A program made the position numbers and the translations under genes. A DNA stretch of 64,000 nt from Molanna angustata. Its lineage: Eukaryota > Arthropoda > Insecta > Trichoptera > Molannidae. How positions within the stretch are numbered: position 1 is the stretch's first letter; each line of letters begins with the position of its first letter. The notes beneath the pieces are model-generated. The model did not search any database. It worked only from the letters and a program-made list of their open reading frames with translations, and was not told where the DNA came from. Below are positions 60,215-64,000 of this stretch, piece after piece. The stretch lies in contig OY754987.1 in NCBI GenBank assembly GCA_963576475.1, positions 11,132,256-11,196,255 on the forward strand. Reading direction: 5' to 3'.

Positions 60215-60310
60215 TGCTGACCGCCGTGGTACAGTTGGTAAGCCGTTCGGTTTCTGTAAGGGCGTCCTGGGTTCGATCCCCAGCAGAGGAGAAATTTATT
60301 TAAATTTATT
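60215..60310 (+). mobile_element. tRNA-like SINE head (type 3)
   Basis: GACCGCCGTGGTACAGTTGG, GGCGTCCTGGGTTCGATCCC and CAGCAGAGG: A and B boxes at tRNA spacing but with no tRNA fold or anticodon arm that I could close. Followed by a short AATTTATTT tail region. Confidence 0.65.
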
Positions 60311-61799
60311 TCTCACGCAATTCTTGCTTCTCTGACAGACAGAAAGCAAGCGAAGTTGTAAAAAATGTAAAAGGTGTAAAAAATAAATATTTCCATTGGG
60401 TCTGATTTTCAGTTGAAAATATCCTTAAAACCCAATCTGTGCCACCGTTTGATTAAATTATATCCAGTTATGAATTCTTATCAAAGGAAATCGACGGAAG
60501 TGAACCTTCCCGATACGTTGAGAGTAGTAAGTTAAGAAGAAGTAATGTTAATATAAAAAAAGTTAGACCGTCGACTGACTTCTCATTTGGAATCTTTCCA
60601 CCGAGAAGGTTAGCTAATTTCACGGCGGTCGTAAAACTGAGAAAGTTGAATAATTTGATTACGGGAAGGATTGAAAAAATTATCCGACAATATCGTAAAA
60701 TATTTTTATATAGTTTAGACATTTTATTTTTTTGCGAAATTCACCGTGCAAGGGATGTAATAATTTCAGCTCAAATTATTTTTATGACTTTTTTTATATT
60801 GCACAATCGTTAAACTATCGGTTTTTAAACTAGCGTCTACAATCCGCATTTACCACTCCGCATTGTGTTTCCGGTTGGCTCTCTGATTGGTTGAGATCTC
60901 GTAGTATGGAGTCAAATGAGCTGTGAAATTTTATATTAAATGGGAAAAATTAAATAAAAAAATGTAAATTTAATTTATAATTCAATTTATAAAGCAACTC
61001 GCTCACGCGAGTCGCTATTATTATTATTATAAACAAACTTAAACCTAACCTAAGAATGCAGAAAAGAAGAGCTGGTACTAGACGCTACTGGTTTTTAACT
61101 ACACCACGTCGTGTCTCGTACAGAGTGTGCAAATATCATTGCGCACATTATGACAAGTTTAATTTCGAAATTTTGATTCAAGGATAAGGAACTACTTTGC
61201 TATATCGGCAAAAGAAAACAGATTGGTCAAGATGAAAAAGTTTGAAAGGAGTGGACTTACTGTGTCAGCTGTCTTTTAACTTCTCTCTGTCGCGTAGTTC
61301 TTCTTTCTTCTCGTCACAAATTCAAAATTTGTTCACTACACTTACATATTTATAATAATTACTTGCGAATTCCGCGAAAGTAATAAAAAAATGTTATATG
61401 CGCACGGCGTCGACTTAGTATGCAAAAGTTTTGTACAATATATGCGCACGGTGCGAACTGAGTATGATGACTGATAAAGGTGGCATATTATTGTTGATTA
61501 TAAATGAGGCGAGATTATTGTTGCCATGTTCATGGTATGGATGTAGGTATGAAGGGGTTTTGGTATGTTGAGAAGATGAGGATAGATATAAATAAAAGTA
61601 TCTGTCATCTTTTTCTTTTCATTTCATATCATTTATTGTTTAATTAACACAAACAACATCGGATAGTTTGATAACATGAATAAATAATATATATGATACA
61701 TGAAATATCTAAATCTAATGTCAATTACATGTGTCAAATACATTTTTGTTTGTGTGTGCGCGCCATCTGCGCCAACAACTACTGTCATGTATGATACAT
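60311..61799. other. No recognised gene
   Basis: Unassigned. The minus frame at 60468-60722 is hydrophobic and unrecognised. Two diverged copies of ATATGCGCACGG lie at 61396 and 61440. Confidence 0.45.
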
Positions 61800-62945
61800 G
61801 ACAAGTGACATTTAAAACGCCCGATGCTGCGTTCAGATTGAAACACCACTCAAAAGCGTTCAGTGAGATTGGTGTGAAACACGCTATAATCTGCAACTTC
61901 AGGGTCGCGTTCTAAATCAGAGTGAATCGCTCTACCGGTGCGACCTGAAGTTGCAAAGAGAGCGACATTTGGGCGATGTTTAATCCGAACGGCACTGAGC
62001 GATGTTGGGGTGACTTAAAATTACGCGGGCGCGGGACATTTAAAATTACAATGTTGGTGTTACTTTAGTTGTGTCATTTTGGTCAAAAGTTATAATACAA
62101 TAGTGGTTGTATCAATTGCTTTGGTGTTTATCGGATGTTTTCATTATAATAACGAGAGAATAATTTATTAATTATTAATTTTAAAAGTATTAAACGTGTT
62201 GTGACTAGTGATTCGTATTATTTGTAAGTATTTACGATTTTTTCTTGTGTGTGCATAGTTTTCACGAGCTTTTCGAGTTTTGGGCATTCAAAAATTGTTT
62301 ATTTCCCTTAAAATGATAACCACTCATTTAAAAATGCATTATTTTCATAAAACAAAATACACTTACTGTTGATGTTTACCATTAAATAATGGCCTTCCAC
62401 ATTTTTTGTGGTTGACCATTATTATCCACGATAAATTTGTATGAATTCATATTCATTGAATTTACTTATGTAAATTATAATAATTAAATAAATTAAATAC
62501 ATTTACTGTTGATGTTTTCCATCAAATAATGGCCTTCCACATTTCTTTGTAGTTGACCATTATTATCTATGATAAATTTGTATGAATTTATATCCATTGA
62601 ATATCTTTTTGTAAATTATAATAAAATAAATTATATTAAAAATACAAATAAAACCGACTAAAATCATACCAAACTAAAAGTGCTGACGACTATGTGAAAA
62701 ATTATAAATTGCCGCCAAGTAAAATGTCACTTTGTCTCTGCGAAAATTCATAATTCCCGCCAAAAAATTTGACAAGAGCGACATTCACCCTACTATTTCA
62801 TCGAGCGACTTGGGCAACAATGGTGCGAGTCAACCGTGATTCCGAACGGGCAGAGTGAATCGCCGCGCGAATCGCTCGATGAATTCCGAACGCTTAGGAT
62901 GACGCTCTAACATCGCCGAGCGTCTTTCCGAACGCTACCCAGGTA
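61800..62945. repeat. GC-rich composite region, possible mobile element
   Basis: Both ends are GC-rich and share GCGTTC.GA, GAGCGACATT and GAGTGAATCGC motifs in different orientations; the middle is AT-rich. A 15 bp hairpin with one bulge pairs GCAACTTCAGGGTCGC (61893-61908) with 61940-61954. Bases 62356-62636 hold a tandem duplication of about 143 bp (ACTGTTGATGTTT, AATAATGGCCTTCCACATTT, ACCATTATTATC). Clear element ends were not found; a promoter island is an alternative. Confidence 0.45.
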
Positions 62946-63039
62946 TGTACATTGAGATAGAGCGCAGTAAATATTGCGTATAGTAAATATTGTTATTTTT
63001 TGTGTGGTGGGTGCATGGATGTATTATAGATGTAATGTA

Positions 63040-63480
63040 TTAATATAATTTTGAAACACTTGGAGAGACGCCTTTATGTTGAACACACTAATTATAATAC
63101 TTCTACCAGAAACTTCAATATGACTACATTACAAAACAGGAGACTTTATTTTGACCAAATATCACTTTACAAAATTTGCAATAACTTGATTGACTCGCCG
63201 GACATACTCAATAATATATCACTCACTCCATATACCAAATAGACATACCCGCTCACATAATTTATTTCACTTACCAGTATGCCACACTAATTACAGATAC
63301 TTTGCACCTTTGTTTAGAATTCAGCGAGATTACAATACACATTTCAAACACACGGACATTTTTCACGACACATTACAGCATTATCAAAGACAGATAAAGA
63401 TGTTCTTAAACCCTAACACACAATCCAACAATCCACTCCTCAATCACTAATGATCCCGGTCCTCCTTGTCATCCTAAAAC
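63040..63480 (+). pseudogene. LINE C-terminal remnant
   Basis: Reads DYNTSTRNF-like text, TLQNRRLYFDQISLYKICNN, LIDSPDILNNISL, then after a 1 bp shift HIPNRHTRSHNLFHLPVCHT and TDIFHDTLQHYQRQIKMFL. It shares SPDILN and the NRHTR block with 41005-42470. It stops at 63448. Confidence 0.85.
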
Positions 63481-63499
63481 ATATTATGTACCTACTTGT

Positions 63500-64000
63500 T
63501 TTTTTCTTATATTTATTTATTTATTTATTTATATAATTTATGTACATGTGTACAAAGGCAGGTTTATTGCCATAAGGCAATTTCTTCCAACCAACCCGAG
63601 CAACGTGAAGTCTCTTAGTTAAATTGGTACAGTACTAATTAAGTGAGAAATAAATTGATAAAAAATAACATAAAAGAGTAAGAAATATAAAAAAATTTAC
63701 AAAGAGAAAAAAATGAAAAGAGAGTTTAAAAATAAAAGAATAATAAAAACAACACTGATCATAGCAATGAGGAAAAGGAGGTTACGGAAGGATATAGAAG
63801 GAATTTAGGAACTATTTGACAAATAAAGTTTTTTTAATTTACCTTTAAATATTTGAATGGATTGAGATGACGTTACTTCATCACTTAGGCCATTCCATAG
63901 TCTAGCTGATTGTACTTGAAAAGAGGAGGTGAAAACTTCTGTATTGTGAATGGGGATAGCTAGTGTAGTACGTTCAGCAGATCGAAGGGATAGGCCGTGA
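63500..64000 (-). pseudogene. LINE 3' end (T family), continues beyond the window
   Basis: Starts at a (TTTA)n tail (63512-63533), then GGTTTATTGCCATAAGGCAA and a 3' untranslated region. The minus strand reads GLSLRSAERTTLAIPIHNTE, VFTSSFQVQSARLWNGLSDE and VTSSQSIQIFKGKLKKL before its stop near 63807. Aligns with 38095-38640. Confidence 0.85.

Noticed and set aside
60468..60722. 84-codon hydrophobic minus frame
   Set aside because: No homologous pattern, no context; long-range openness is plausible by chance in this composition.

Overview
This window looks like nuclear DNA from an insect, most likely a moth or butterfly. It is AT-rich and intron-like, and no host protein-coding exon could be supported anywhere in it. 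It is packed with repeats of an insect type: tRNA-derived SINEs, CATA-tailed and TTTA-tailed non-LTR (LINE) fragments, small Helitrons, hAT, piggyBac-like and other terminal-inverted-repeat elements, and Penelope-like elements (PLEs). The lepidopteran assignment rests on the general look of the SINE and LINE tails and is an inference; insect-type repeat content is the safer statement. Almost all open reading frames are LINE reverse-transcriptase (RT) tails, translated microsatellites or chance frames.

Layout. 1-4.35 kb: four long (TA)n arrays separated by pieces of two PLE families, each with a GIY-YIG endonuclease remnant, all inside a degenerate minisatellite. 5.0-5.7 kb: a 678 bp foldback element between TTAA sites. 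6-14 kb: LINE pieces, including one uninterrupted RT frame (12063-13673, minus). 14-20 kb: a hAT element with an 8 bp target duplication and a nested SINE, a Helitron fragment, a LINE nested in a LINE with a 13 bp duplication, a foldback element and a tandem repeat. 20-25 kb: an inverted-repeat family (called R here) and a Helitron inside a Helitron. 26-31 kb: LINE tails, a Helitron replication-protein remnant split by a LINE, and a GC-rich TIR element inside a LINE. 31.9-37.6 kb: minisatellites, a TTAA-flanked TIR element, and a 918 bp satellite of 34 bp monomers organised as a four-monomer higher-order repeat. 38-47 kb: a 3 kb hAT element that holds a LINE, which holds another TIR element, plus a Helitron; then two more Helitrons. 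48-51 kb: an 18 bp minisatellite and an 810 bp piggyBac-like element that kept the cysteine-rich C-terminus of its transposase. 52-64 kb: further R, SINE, Helitron and LINE copies; a LINE 3' end interrupted by a Helitron gives an exact empty-site comparison with a second copy at 7.4 kb.

The elements do not form a pathway. What the window records is an order of insertions: where one element interrupts another, the host sequence can be rejoined and the target duplication read directly. The strongest items are the 1 kb Helitron family (5' TC, 3' hairpin plus CTAG, A|T target), the PLE-(TA)n cluster, the piggyBac-like element and the higher-order satellite. Everything was read by eye; no database search was possible, so family names are given only to superfamily level.
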